Shown here piece after piece: positions 41,901 to 55,311 of a stretch of DNA of 64,000 nucleotides. The notes beneath the pieces are model-generated. The model was not told the origin of the DNA, made no database searches, and saw only the letters and a list, made by a program, of their open reading frames with translations. How positions within the stretch are numbered: the stretch's first letter is position 1; each line of letters opens with the position of its first letter. Origin of the DNA: Tachypleus tridentatus (taxonomy: Eukaryota; Arthropoda; Merostomata; Xiphosura; Limulidae); the NCBI RefSeq assembly GCF_004210375.1, contig NC_134829.1, positions 55,668,107-55,732,106 on the forward strand. The letters are read 5' to 3'. Both the position numbers and the translations under genes were made by a program.

Positions 41901-44900
41901 TCTCTATTCTTACACTGCTATGATTAGTTGCCTTCTCTCTATTCTTACACTGCTATGACTATTTGCCTTCTCTCTATTCTTACACTGCTATGACTATTTG
42001 CCTTCTCTCTATTCTTACACTGCTATGACTAGTTGCCTTCTCTCTATTCTTACACTGCTATGACTAGTTGCCTTCTCTCTATTCTTACACTGCTATGACT
42101 AGTTGCCTTCTCTCTATTCTTACACTGCTATGACTAGTTGCCTTCTCTCTATTCTTACACTGCTATGACTAGTTGCTTCTCTCTATTCTCTTACACTGTT
42201 ATGAATGGTTTCCTTCTCTCTAGTCTTACACTGCTATGAATAGTTACCTTCTCTCTATCCTTACACTGCTATGAACTAGTTGCCTTCTCTCTATTCTTAC
42301 ACTGCTATGACTATTTGCCTTCTCTCTATTCTGACACTGCAATAACTTGTTCCCTTCTCTCTAGTCTTACACTGCTATGACTAGTTGCCTTCTCTCTATT
42401 CTTACACTGCTATGACTATTTGCCTTCTCTCTATTCTGACACTGCAATAACTTGTTCCCTTCTCTCTAGTCTTACACTGCTATGACTTGACTAGTTGCCT
42501 TCTCTCTATTCTTACACTGCTATGACTGGTTGCCTTCTCTCTATTCTTACACTGCTATGACTATTTGCCTTCTCTCTGTTCTTACACTGCAATGACTTGT
42601 TCCTTCTCTCTAGTCTTACACTGCTTTGAACTAGTTTCCTTCTCTCTGGTCTTACACTGTTATGACTAGTTGCCTTCTCTCTAGTCTTACACTGCTTTAA
42701 CTAGTTTCCTTCTCTCTAGTCTTACACTGCTTTAACTAGTTTCCTTCTCTCTATTCTTACACTGCTATGACTAGTTGCCTTCTCTCTATTCTGACACTGC
42801 AATAACTTGTTCCCTTCTCTCTAGTCTTACACTGCTTTAACTAGTTACCTTCTCTCTAGTGTTACACTGCTATGACTAGTTGCCTTCTCTCTATTCTTAC
42901 ACTGCTATGACTAGTTGTTTTCTCTCTAGTATTACACTGCTGTGAGTAGTTGCTTTCTCTCTATTCTTACACTGCTATGACTATTTGCCTTCTCTCTATT
43001 CTTACACTGCTATGACTATTTGCCTTCTCTCTATTCTTACACTGCTATGACTATTTCCCTTCTCTCTATTCTTACACTGCTATGACTATTTGCCTTCTCT
43101 CTATTCTGACACTGCAATAACTAGTTGCCTTCTCTCTATTCTCATACTGTTATGAATAGTTGCCTTCTCTCTATTCTGACACTGCAATAACTAGTTGCCT
43201 TCTCTCTATTCTTACACTGTTATGACTAGTTGCCTTCTCTCTAGTCTTACAGTGCTTTAACTAGTTTCCTTCTCTCTAGTTTTACACTGCTATGAATAGT
43301 TACCTTCTCTCTAGTCTTACACTGCTATGACTAGTTACCTTCTCTCTATTCTTACACTGCTATGACTAGTTGTTTTCTCTCTAGTATTACACTGCTGTGA
43401 GTAGTTGCCTTCTCTCTATTCTTACACTGCTATGAATAGTTACCTTCTCTCTAGTCTTACACTGCTATGAATAGTTACCTTCTCTCTATTCTTACACTGC
43501 TATGAATAGTTACCTTCTCTCTAGTCTTACACTGCTATGAATAGTCACCTTCTCTCTAGTCTTGCACTGCTGTAACTAGTTACCTTCTCTCTTGTCTTAC
43601 ATTAATATGAATAGTTGCTTTTTCTATCCTTACACTGCTATGACTAGTTGCCTTCTCTCTATTCTTACACTGTTTTAACTTGTTTCCTTCTCTCTAGTCT
43701 TACACTGTTATGACTAGTTGCCTTCTCTCTAGTTTTACACTGCTATGACTAGTTACCTTCTCTCTATCCTTACTCTGCTATGACTAGTTGTTTTCTCTCT
43801 AGTATTACACTGCTGTGAGTAGTTGCCTTCTCTCTAGTCTTACACTGCTATGACTATTTGCCTTCTCTCTATTCTGACACTGCAATAACTTGTTTCCTTC
43901 TCTCTGGTCTTACACTGCTTTGACTAGTTTCCTTCTCTCTCTGGTCTTACACTGTTATGACTAGTTGCCTTCTCTCTAGTCTTACACTGTTTTAACTAGT
44001 TTCCTTCTCTCTAGTCTTACACTGTTATGACTAGTTGCCTTCTCTCTAGTTTTACACTGCTATGACTAGTTACCTTCTCTCTATTCTTACACTGCTATGA
44101 CTAGTTGCCTTCTCTCTAGTATTACACTGCTGTGAGTAGTTGCCTTCTCTCTAGTCTTACACTGCTATGAATAGTTACCTTCTCTCTATTCTTACACTGC
44201 TATTAATAGTTACTTTCTCTCTATTCTTACACTGCTATGAATAGTTACCTTCTCTCTATTCTTACACTGCTATGAATAGTTACCTTCTCTCTAGTCTTAC
44301 ACTGCTATGAATAGTTACCTTCTCTCTAGTCTTACACTGCTTTATGAATAGTTACCTTCTCTCTATTCTTACACTGCTATGAATAGTTACCTTCTCTCTA
44401 GTCTTACACTGCTATGAATACTTACCTTCTCTCTATTCTTACACTGCTGTGACTCGTTCCCTTCTCTCTATTCTTGCACTGCTATGAATAGTTACCTTCT
44501 CTCTATTCTTACACTGCTATGAATAGTTACCTTCTCTCTAGTCTTACACTGCTATGAATAGTTACCTTCTCTCTATTCTTACACTGCTATGAATAGTTAC
44601 CTTCTCTCTATTCTTACACTGCTATGAATAGTTACCTTCTCTCTATTCTTACACTGCTATGAATAGTTACCTTCTCTCTATTCTTACACTGCTATGAATA
44701 GTTACTTTCTCTCTATTCTGACATTGCAATAACTTGTTCCCTTCTCTCTAGTCTTACACTGCTTTAACTAGTTTCCTTCTCTCTAGTCTTACACTGCTAT
44801 GACTAGTTGCCTTCTCTCTAGTCTTACACTGCTTTAACTAGTTTCCTTCTCTCTAGTCTTACACTGTTATGACTAGTTGCCTTCTCTCTAGTTTTACACT

Positions 44901-45898
44901 GCTATGAATAGTTACCTCCTCTCTAGTCTTACACTGCTATGACTAGTTTTCTTCTCTCTATTCTTACACTGTTCTGACTAGTTGCCTTCTCTCTATTCTT
45001 ACACTGCTATGACTATTTGCCTTCTCTCTATTCTGACACTGCTATAACTTGTTTCCTTCTCTCTGTCTTACACTGCTTTAACTAGTTTCCTTCTCTCTAG
45101 TCTTACACTGTTATGACTAGTTGCCTTCTCTCTAGTCTTACACTGCTTTAACTAGTTTTTCTCTCTAGTCTTACACTGCTATGAATAGTTACCTTCTCTC
45201 TAGTCTTACACTGCTATGAATAGTTACCTTCTCTCTATTCTTACACTGCTATGAATAGTTACCTTCTCTCTAGTCTTACACTGCTATGAATAGTTACCTT
45301 CTCTCTAGTCTTACACTGCTATGAATAGTTACCTTCTCTCTATTCTTACACTGCTATGAATAGTTATCTCTTCTCTATTCTTACACTGCTATGAATAGTT
45401 ACCTTCTCTCTATTCTTACACTGCTGTGACTCGTTCCCTTCTCTCTATTCTTGCACTTCTATGAGTAGTTGCTTTCTCTCTAATTTTACACTGCTGTAAC
45501 TAGTTACCTTCTCTTTAGTCTTACACTAATATGACTAGTTGCTTTTTCTATCCTTACACTGCGATGACTAGTTTTTTTCACTCTAGTCTTACACTGCTGT
45601 AACTAGTTACCTTCTCTCTAGTCTTACACTAATATGAATAGTTGCTTTTTCTATCCTTACACTGCTATGACTAGTTGCCTTCTCTCTATTCTTACACTGC
45701 TATGACTAGTTGCCTTCTCTCTATTCTTACACTGCAATAACTATTTGCCTTCTCTCTATTCTTACACTGCTATGACTAGTTGTTTTCTCTCTAGTATTAC
45801 ACTGCTATGACTAGTTTCCTTCTCTCTATTCTTACACTGCTATGACTAGTTGCCTTCTCTCTATTCTTACACTGCTATGACTATTTGCCTTCTCTCTA

Positions 45899-46388
45899 TT
45901 CTGACACTGCAATAACTTGTTCCCTTCTCTCTAGTCTTACACTGCTTTAACTAGTTTCCTTCTCTCTAGTCTTACACTGTTATGACTAGTTGCCTTCTCT
46001 CTAGTCTTACACTGCTTTAACTAGTTTCCTTCTCTCTAGTCTTACACTGTTATGACTAGTTGCCTTCTCTCTAGTTTTACACTGCTATGAATAGTTACCT
46101 TCTCTCTAGTCTTACACTGCTATGACTAGTTACCTTCTCTCTATCCTTACACTGCTATGACTAGTTGTTTTCTCTCTAGTATTACACTGCTGTGAGTAGT
46201 TGCCTTCTCTCTATTCTTACACTGCTATGAATAGTTACCTTCTCTCTAGTCTTACACTGCTATGAATAGTTACCTTCTCTCTATTCTTACACTGCTATGA
46301 ATAGTTACCTTCTCTCTAGTCTTACACTGCTATGAATAGTTACCTTCTCTCTAGTCTTACACTGCTATGAATAGTTACCTTCTCTCTA
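45899..46388 (+). repeat. Higher-order cassette of 35-bp satellite, copy 1
   Basis: This ordered block of about 14 monomers starts with a 'ttctgacactgcaataac' unit. It is followed by two alternating pairs of 'ctttaactagttt' and 'gttatgactagttg', a 'gttttacactg' unit, a 'tccttacactg' unit, a 'tattacactgctgtgag' unit, then 'gaatagtta' units. The same order recurs at 47086 and 47960. Confidence 0.85.
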
Positions 46389-47085
46389 GTCTTACACTGC
46401 TATGAATAGTTACCTTCTCTCTATTCTTACACTGCTATGAATAGTTACCTTCTCTCTAGTCTTACACTGCTATGAATAGTTACCTTCTCTCTATTCTTAC
46501 ACTGCAATAACTTGTTCCTTCTCTAGTCTTACACTGCTTTAACTAGTTTCCTTCTCTCTAGTCTTACACTGTTATGACTAGTTGCCTTCTCTCTAGTCTT
46601 ACACTGCTTTAACTAGTTTCCTTCTCTCTAGTCTTACACTGTTATGACTAGTTGCCTTCTCTCTAGTTTTACACTGCTATGAATAGTTACCTTCTCTCTA
46701 GTCTTACACTGCTATGACTAGTTACCTTCTCTCTAGTCTTACACTGCTATGAATAGTTACCTTCTCTCTAGTCTTACACTGCTATGAATAGTTACCTTCT
46801 CTCTATTCTTACACTGCTATGAATAGTTACCTTCTCTCTAGTCTTACACTGCTATGAATAGTTACCTTCTCTCTATTCTTACACTGCTATGACTAGTTGC
46901 CTTCTCTCTATTCTTCCACTTCTATGAGTAGTTGCTTTCTCTCTAATTTTACACTGCTGTAACTAGTTACCTTCTCTCTAGTCTTACACTGCTATGACTA
47001 GTTGCCTTCTCTCTATTCTTACACTGCTATGACTAGTTGCCTTCTCTCTATTCTTACACTGCTATGACTAGTTGCCTTCTCTCTA

Positions 47086-47575
47086 TTCTGACACTGCAAT
47101 AACTTGTTCCCTTCTCTCTAGTCTTACACTGCTTTAACTAGTTTCCTTCTCTCTAGTCTTACACTGTTATGACTAGTTGCCTTCTCTCTAGTCTTACACT
47201 GCTTTAACTAGTTTCCTTCTCTCTAGTCTTACACTGTTATGACTAGTTGCCTTCTCTCTAGTTTTACACTGCTATGAATAGTTACCTTCTCTCTAGTCTT
47301 ACACTGCTATGACTAGTTACCTTCTCTCTATCCTTACACTGCTATGACTAGTTGTTTTCTCTCTAGTATTACACTGCTGTGAGTAGTTGCCTTCTCTCTA
47401 TTCTTACACTGCTATGAATAGTTACCTTCTCTCTAGTCTTACACTGCTATGAATAGTTACCTTCTCTCTATTCTTACACTGCTATGAATAGTTGCCTTCT
47501 CTCTAGTCTTACACTGCTATGAATAGTTACCTTCTCTCTAGTCTTACACTGCTATGAATAGTTACCTTCTCTCTA
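47086..47575 (+). repeat. Higher-order cassette of 35-bp satellite, copy 2
   Basis: It has the same monomer order as the block at 45899. By eye it differs at one place, an 'aatagttgcc' where copy 1 has 'aatagttacc' near 47490. It starts 1187 bp after copy 1, close to 34 monomers. Confidence 0.85.
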
Positions 47576-47959
47576 TTCTTACACTGCTATGAATAGTTAC
47601 CTTCTCTCTATTCTTACACTGCTATGAATAGTTACCTTCTCTCTAGTCTTACACTGCTATGAATAGTTACCTTCTCTCTATTCTTACACTGCTGTGACTC
47701 GTTCCCTTCTCTCTATTCTTGCACTTCTATGAGTAGTTGCTTTCTCTCTAATTTTACACTGCTGTAACTAGTTACCTTCTCTTTAGTCTTACACTAATAT
47801 GACTAGTTGCCTTTCTCTATTCTTACACTGCTATGACTAGTTGTTTTCTCTCTAGTCTTACACTGCTATGACTAGTTTTCTTCTCTCTATTCTTACACTG
47901 CTATGACTAGTTGCCTTCTCTCTATTCTTACACTGCTATGACTATTTGCCTTCTCTCTA

Positions 47960-48449
47960 TTCTGACACTGCAATAACTTGTTCCCTTCTCTCTAGTCTTA
48001 CACTGCTTTAACTAGTTTCCTTCTCTCTAGTCTTACACTGTTATGACTAGTTGCCTTCTCTCTAGTCTTACACTGCTTTAACTAGTTTCCTTCTCTCTAG
48101 TCTTACACTGTTATGACTAGTTGCCTTCTCTCTAGTTTTACACTGCTATGAATAGTTACCTTCTCTCTAGTCTTACACTGCTATGACTAGTTACCTTCTC
48201 TCTATCCTTACACTGCTATGACTAGTTGTTTTCTCTCTAGTATTACACTGCTGTGAGTAGTTGCCTTCTCTCTATTCTTACACTGCTATGAATAGTTACC
48301 TTCTCTCTAGTCTTACACTGCTATGAATAGTTACCTTCTCTCTATTCTTACACTGCTATGAATAGTTACCTTCTCTCTAGTCTTACACTGCTATGAATAG
48401 TCACCTTCTCTCTAGTCTTACACTGCTATGAATAGTTACCTTCTCTCTA
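47960..48449 (+). repeat. Higher-order cassette of 35-bp satellite, copy 3
   Basis: It has the same monomer order as the blocks at 45899 and 47086, differing by eye mainly at an 'aatagtcacc' near 48400. It starts 874 bp after copy 2, close to 25 monomers. A partial version of the same order (the 'gttttacactg' unit to the 'ctgtgag' unit) is also visible around 50430-50580. Confidence 0.85.
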
Positions 48450-51400
48450 TTCTTACACTGCTATGAATAGTTACCTTCTCTCTAGTCTTACACTGCTATG
48501 AATAGTTTCCTTCTCTCTAGTCTTACACTGCTATGAATAGTTACTTTCTCTCTATTCTTACACTGCTATGAATAGTTACCTTCTCTCTATTCTTGCACTG
48601 CTTTAACTAGTTTCCTTCTCTCTAGTCTTACACTGTTATGACTAGTTGCCTTCTCTCTATTCTTGCACTGCTTTAACTAGTTTCCTTCTCTCTAGTCTTA
48701 CACTGTTATGACTAGTTGCTTTCTCTCTAGTCTTACACTGCTTTAACTAGTTTCCTTCTCTCTAGTCTTACACTGCTATGAATAGTTACCTTCTCTCTAG
48801 TCTTACACTGCTATGAATAGTTACCTTCTCTCTATTCTTACACTGCTATGAATAGTTACCTTCTCTCTAGTCTTACACTGCTATGAATAGTTACCTTCTC
48901 TCTATTCTTACACTGCTATGAATAGTTACCTTCTCTCTAGTCTTACACTGCTATGAATAGTTATCTTCTCTCTATTCTGACATTGCAATAACTTGTTCCC
49001 TTCTCTCTAGTCTTACACTGCTTTAACTAGTTTCCTTCTCTCTAGTCTTACACTGTTATGACTAGTTGCCTTCTCTCTAGTCTTACACTGCTTTAACTAG
49101 TTTCCTTCTCTCTAGTCTTACACTGTTATGACTAGTTGTCTTCTCTCTAGTCTTACACTGCTTTAACTAGTTTCCTTCTCTCTAGTATTACACTGCTATG
49201 AATAGTTACATTATCTCTATTCTTTTACTGCTATGAATAGTTACCTTCTCTCTAGTCTTACACTGCTATGAATAGTTACCTTCTCTCTATTCTTACACTG
49301 CTATGAATAGTTACCTTCTCTCTAGTCTTACACTGCTATGAATAGTTACCTTCTCTCTATTCTTACACTGCAATAACTTGTTCCCTTCTCTCTAGTCTTA
49401 CACTGCTTTAACTAGTTTCCTTCTCTAGTCTTACACTGTTATGACTAGTTGCCTTCTCTCTAGTCTTACACTGCTTTAACTAGTTTCCTTCTCTCTAGTC
49501 TTACACTGTTATGACTAGTTGCCTTCTCTCTAGTTTTACACTGCTATGAATAGTTACCTTCTCTCTAGTCTTACACTGCTATGACTAGTTACCTTCTCTC
49601 TAGTCTTACACTGCTATGAATAGTTACCTTCTCTCTATTCTTACACTGCTATGAATAGTTACCTTCTCTCTAGTCTTACACTGCTATGAATAGTTACCTT
49701 CTCTCTATTCTTACACTGCTATGACTAGTTGCCTTCTCTCTAATCTTACACTGCTATGACTAGTTGCTTTCTCTCTAATTTTACACTGCTGTAACTAGTT
49801 ACCTTCTCTTTAGTCTTACACTAATATGACTAGTTGCCTTCTCTCTATTCTTACACTGCTATGACTATTTGCCTTCTCTCTAGTCTTACACTGTTATGAC
49901 TAGTTGCCTTCTCTCTTGTCTTACACTGCTTTAACTAGTTTCCTTCTCTCTAGTCTTACACTGTTATGACTAGTTGCCTTCTCTCTAGTTTTACACTGCT
50001 ATGAATAGTTACATTATCTCTATTCTTTTACTGCTATGAATAGTTACCTTCTCTCTAGTCTTACACTGCTATGAATAGTTACCTTCTCTCTATTCTTACA
50101 CTGCTATGAATAGTTACCTTCTCTCTAGTCTTACACTGCTATGAATAGTTACCTTCTCTCTATTCTTACACTGCTATGAATAGTTACCTTCTCTCTAGTC
50201 TTACACTGCTATGAATAGTTACCTTCTCTCTATTCTTACACTGCTATGACTAGTTGCCTTCTCTCTATTCTTACACTTCTATGAGTAGTTGCTTTCTCTC
50301 TAATTTTACACTGCTGTAACTAGTTACCTTCTCTTTAGTCTTACACTAATATGACTAGTTGCCTTCTCTCTAGTCTTACACTGCTTTGACTAGTTTCCTT
50401 CTCTCTAGTCTTACACTGTTATGACTAGTTGCCTTCTCTCTAGTTTTACACTGCTATGAATAGTTACCTTCTCTCTAGTCTTACACTGCTATGACTAGTT
50501 ACCTTCTCTCTATCCTTACACTGCTATGACTAGTTGTTTTCTCTCTAGTATTACACTGCTGTGAGTAGTTGCCTTCTCTCTATTCTTACACTGCTATGAA
50601 TAGTTACCTTCTCTCTAGTCTTACACTGCTATGAATAGTTACCTTCTCTCTATTCTTACACTGCTATTAATAGTTACCTTCTCTCTAGTCTTACACTGCT
50701 ATGAATAGTTACCTTCTCTCTAGTCTTACACTGCTATGAATAGTTACCTTCTCTCTATTCTTACACTGCTATGAATAGTTACCTTCTCTCTATTCTTACA
50801 CTGCTATGAATAGTTACCTTCTCTCTAGTCTTACACTGCTATGAATAGTTACCTTCTCTCTATTCTTACACTGCTGTGACTCGTTCCCTTCTCTCTGTTC
50901 TTGCACTTCTATGAGTAGTTGCTTTCTCTCTAATTTTACACTGCTGTAACTAGTTACCTTCTCTTTAGTCTTACACTAATATGACTAGTTGCCTTTACTC
51001 TATTCTTACACTGCTATGAATAGTTACCTTCTCTCTAGTCTTACACTGCTATGAATAGTTACCTTCTCTCTATTCTTACACTGCTATGAATAGTTACCTT
51101 CTCTCTAGTCTTACACTGCTATGAATAGTTTCCTTCTCTTTAGTATTACACTGCTATGAATAGTTACCTTCTCTCTAGTTTTACACTGCTATGAATAGTT
51201 ACATTATCTCTATTCTTTTACTGCTATGAATAGTTACCTTCTCTCTAGTCTTACACTGCTATGAATAGTTACCTTCTCTCTATTCTTACACTGCTATGAA
51301 TAGTTACCTTCTCTCTAGTCTTACACTGCTATGAATAGTTATCTTCTCTCTATTCTGACATTGCAATAACTTGTTCTTTTTTCTCTAGTCTTACACTGCT

Positions 51401-54400
51401 TTAACTAGTTTCCTTCTCTCTAGTCTTACACTGTTATGACTAGTTGCCTTCTCTCTAGTCTTACACTGCTTTAACTAGTTTCCTTCTCTCTAGTCTTACA
51501 CTGCTATGACTAGTTGCCTTCTCTCTAGTCTTACACTGCTTTAACTAGTTTCCTTCTCTCTAGTATTACACTGCTATGAATAGTTACCTTCTCTCTATTC
51601 TTTTACACTGCTATGAATAGTTACCTTCTCTCTAGTCTTACACTGCTATGAATAGTTACCTTCTCTCTATTTTTACACTGCTATGAATAGTTACCTTCTC
51701 TCTAGTCTTACACTGCTATGAATAGTTACCTTCTCTCTATTCTGACATTGCAATAACTTGTTCCCTTCTCTCTAGTCTTACACTGCTTTAACTAGTTTCC
51801 TTCTCTCTAGTTTTACACTGTTATGACTAGTTGCCTTCTCTCTAGTCTTACACTGCTTTAACTAGTTTCCTTCTCTCTAGTCTTACACTGTTATGACTAG
51901 TTGCCTTCTTTCTAGTTTTACACTGCTATGACTAGTTGTTTTCTCTCTAGTATTACACTGCTGTGAGTAGTTGCCTTCTCTCTATTCTTACACTGCTATG
52001 AATAGTTACCTTCTCTCTAGTCTTACACTGCTATGAATAGTTACCTTCTCTCTAGTCTTACACTGCTATGAATAGTTACCTTCTCTCTATTCTTACACTG
52101 CTAGAATAGTTACCTTCTCTTTAGTCTTACACTGCTATGAATAGTTACCTTCTCTCTATTCTTACACTGTTATGACTAGTTGCCTTCTCTCTATTCTTGC
52201 ACTTCTATGAGTAGTTGCTTTCTCTCTAATTTTACACTGCTGTAACTAGTTACCTTCTCTCTATTCTTACACTGCTATGAATAGTTACCTTCTCTCTAGT
52301 CTTACACTGCTATGAATAGTTACCTTCTCTCTAGTCTTACACTGCTATGAATAGTTACCTTCTCTCTAGTCTTACACTGCTATGAATAGTTACCTTCTCT
52401 CTAGTCTTACACTGCTATGAATAGTTACCTTCTCTCTAGTCTTACACTGCTATGAATAGTTACCTTCTCTCTAGTCTTACACTGCTATGAATAGTTACCT
52501 TCTCTCTAGTCTTACACTGCTATGAATAGTTACCTTCTCTCTAGTCTTACACTGCTATGAATAGTTACCTTCTCTCTAGTCTTACACTGCTATGAATAGT
52601 TACCTTCTCTCTAGTCTTACACTGCTATGAATAGTTACCTTCTCTTTAGTCTTACACTGCTATGAATAGTTACTTTCTCTCTATTCTTACACTGCTATGA
52701 CTAGTTCCCTTCTCTCTATTCTTGCACTGCTTTAACTAGTTTCCTTCTCTCTAGTCTTACACTGTTATGACTAGTTGCCTTCTCTCTATTCTTACACTGC
52801 TTTAACTAGTTTCCTTCTCTCTAGTCTTACACTGTTATGACTAGTTGCCTTCTCTCTAGTCTTACACTGCTTTAACTAGTTACCTTCTCTCTAGTTTTAC
52901 ACTGCTATGAATAGTTACCTTCTCTCTATTCTTACACTGCTATGAATAGTTACCTTCTCTCTAGTCTTACACTGCTATGAATAGTTACCTTCTCTCTATT
53001 CTTACACTGCTATGAATAGTTACCTTCTCTCTAGTCTTACACTGCTATGAATAGTTACCTTCTCTCTATTCTGACATTGCAATAACTTGTTCCCTTCTCT
53101 CTAGTCTTACACTGCTTTAACTAGTTTCCTTCTCTCTAGTCTTACACTGTTATGACTAGTTGCCTTCTCTCTAGTCTTACACTGCTTTAACTAGTTTCCT
53201 TCTCTCTAGTCTTACACTGCTATGACTAGTTGCCTTCTTTCTAGTTTTACACTGCTATGAATAGTTACCTTCTCTATTCTTACACTGCTATGAATAGTTA
53301 CCTTCTCTCTATTCTTACACTGCTATGAATAGTTACCTTCTCTCTAGTCTTACACTGCTATGAATAGTTACCTTCTCTCTATTCTTACACTGCTGTGACT
53401 AGTTACCTTCTCTCTAGTCTTACACTGCTATGAATAGTTACCTTCTCTCTAGTCTTACACTGCTATGAATAGTCACCTTCTCTCTAGTCTTACACTGCTA
53501 TGAATAGTCACCTTCTCTCTAGTCTTACACTGCTATGAATAGTTACCTTCTCTCTATTCTTACACTGCTATGAATAGTTACCTTCTCTCTATTCTTACAC
53601 TGCTGTGACTCGTTCCCTTCTCTCTATTCTTGCACTTCTATGAGTAGTTGCTTTCTCTCTAATTTTACACTGCTGTAACTAGTTACCTTCTCTTTAGTCT
53701 TACACTAATATGACTAGTTGCCTTCTTTCTAGTGTTACACTGCTATGACTACTTCTTTTTTGTCTAGTCTTGCACTGCTGTAACTAGTTACCTTCTCTCT
53801 AGTCTTACATTAATATGAATAGTTGCTTTTTCTATCCTTACACTGCTATGACTTATTGCCTTCTCTCTATTCTTACACTGCTATGACTAGTTGCCTTCTC
53901 TCTATTCTTACACTGCTATGACTATTTGCCTTCTCTCTATTCTTACACTGCTATGACTATTTGCTTTCTCTCTATTCTTACACTGCAATAATTAGTTGCC
54001 TTCTCTCTATTCTCATACTGTTATGAATAGTTGCCTTCTCTCTATTCTCATACTGTTATGAATAGTTGCCTTCTCTCTAGTCTTACACTGCTATGAATAA
54101 TTACCTTCTCTCTATTCTTACACTGCTATGACTAATTACCTTCTCTCTAGTCTTACACTGCTATGACTAGTTGTTTTCTCTCTATTCTTACACTGCTATG
54201 AATAGTTGCCTTCTCTCTAGTCTTACACTGCTATGAATAGTTACCTTCTCTCTATCCTTACACTGCTATGACTAGTTGCCTTCTCTCTATTCTTACACTG
54301 CTATGACTAGTTACCTTCTCTCTAGTCTTACACTGCTATGACTAGTTGTTTTCTCTCTATTCTTACACTGCTATGAATAGTTCCTTTCTCTCTAGTCTTA

Positions 54401-55215
54401 CACTGCTATGAATAGTTACCTTCTCTCTATCTATACACTGCTATGAATAATTACCTTCTCTCTATCCTTACACTGCTATGACTAGTTGCCTTCTCTCTAT
54501 TCTTACACTGCTATGACTAATTACCTTCTCTCTAGTCTTACACTGCTATGAATAGTTGCCTTTTCTTTATTCTTACACTGCTATGACTATTTGCCTTCTC
54601 TCTATTCTGACACTGCAATAACTAGTTTCCTTCTCTCTAGTCTCACACTGCTATGACTAGTTACCTTCTCTTTAGTCTTACACTGCTATGAATAGTTGCC
54701 TTCTCTCTATTCTCACACTGCTATGACTAGTTGTTTTCTCTCTATTCTTACACTGCTATGACTAGTTACCTTCTCTCTAGTCTTACACTGCTATGAATAG
54801 TTGCCTTCTCTCTATTCTTACACTGCTATGACTATTTGCCTTCTCTCTAGTCTTACACTGCTATGAATAGTTAACTTCTCTCTATCCTTACACTGCTATG
54901 ACTATTTGCCTTCTCTCTATTCTGACACTGCAATAACTAGTTTCCTTCTCTCTAGTCTCACACTGCTATGACTAGTTACTTTCTCTCTGGTCTTACACTG
55001 CTATGAATAGTTGCCTTCTCTCTATTCTTACACTGCTATGACTAGTTGCCTTCTCTTTATTCTTACACTGCTATGACTATTTGTTTTCTCTCTATTCTGA
55101 CACTGCAATGACTATTTGCCTTCTCTTTATTCTTACACTGCTATGAATAGTTGCCTTCTCTCTATTCTCATACTGTTATGAATAGTTGCCTTCTTTCTAT
55201 TCTTACACTGCTGTG

Positions 55216-55311
55216 ACTAGTTGCTTTTTCTGTAGTCTTAAACTGTTAAACTGTGGGCGTCTATCGCAGATAGCTCTCCTATAGCTTTGCGCGATATTCG
55301 AAAAACAAAAG
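55216..55311 (+). mobile_element. SINE 3' portion terminating the 35-bp satellite
   Basis: After the last full monomer the sequence continues as 'gtagtcttaaactg', 'ttaaactgtgggcg', 'tctatcgcagatagc', 'tagctttgcgcg' and 'atattcgaaaaac'. This follows the order of the SINE at 56280-56350 ('tagtcttacact', 'aaactagggacgg', 'ctagcgcagatag') and of the minus-strand copy at 57671-57932. The final ACTAG (55216) lies 34 bp before its counterpart ACTGT (55250), matching the 34-bp spacing inside the intact SINE. The array is thus embedded in a SINE copy. The head of this copy is not visible. Confidence 0.85.

Larger units (their letters stand above)
35170..55254 (+). repeat. 35-bp SINE-derived satellite array, about 570 monomers
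   Basis: Head-to-tail units of 35 bp reading 'actagttgccttctctct', then 'a(g/t)tcttacactgctatg'. Main variant classes are 'gactagttg', 'gaatagtta', 'ctttaactagttt', 'gttatgactagttg', 'ctgacactgcaataac', 'attacactgctgtgag' and 'cttacactaatatgac'. The array is less homogeneous than the 48-bp satellite, and its variants recur in ordered blocks. The monomer matches positions 56259-56293 inside the nearby SINE at about 30 of 35 positions, all differences being transitions. The last unit continues directly into the SINE 3' tail. Seen: the similarity and the junction. Inferred: the satellite arose by tandem expansion of a SINE interior. The left edge is hidden by the gap. No coding function is indicated. 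Confidence 0.96.

Noticed and set aside
1..55254. Common origin of the two satellites
   Set aside because: No shared words beyond short chance matches. The 48-bp unit shows no similarity to either SINE family in the window.
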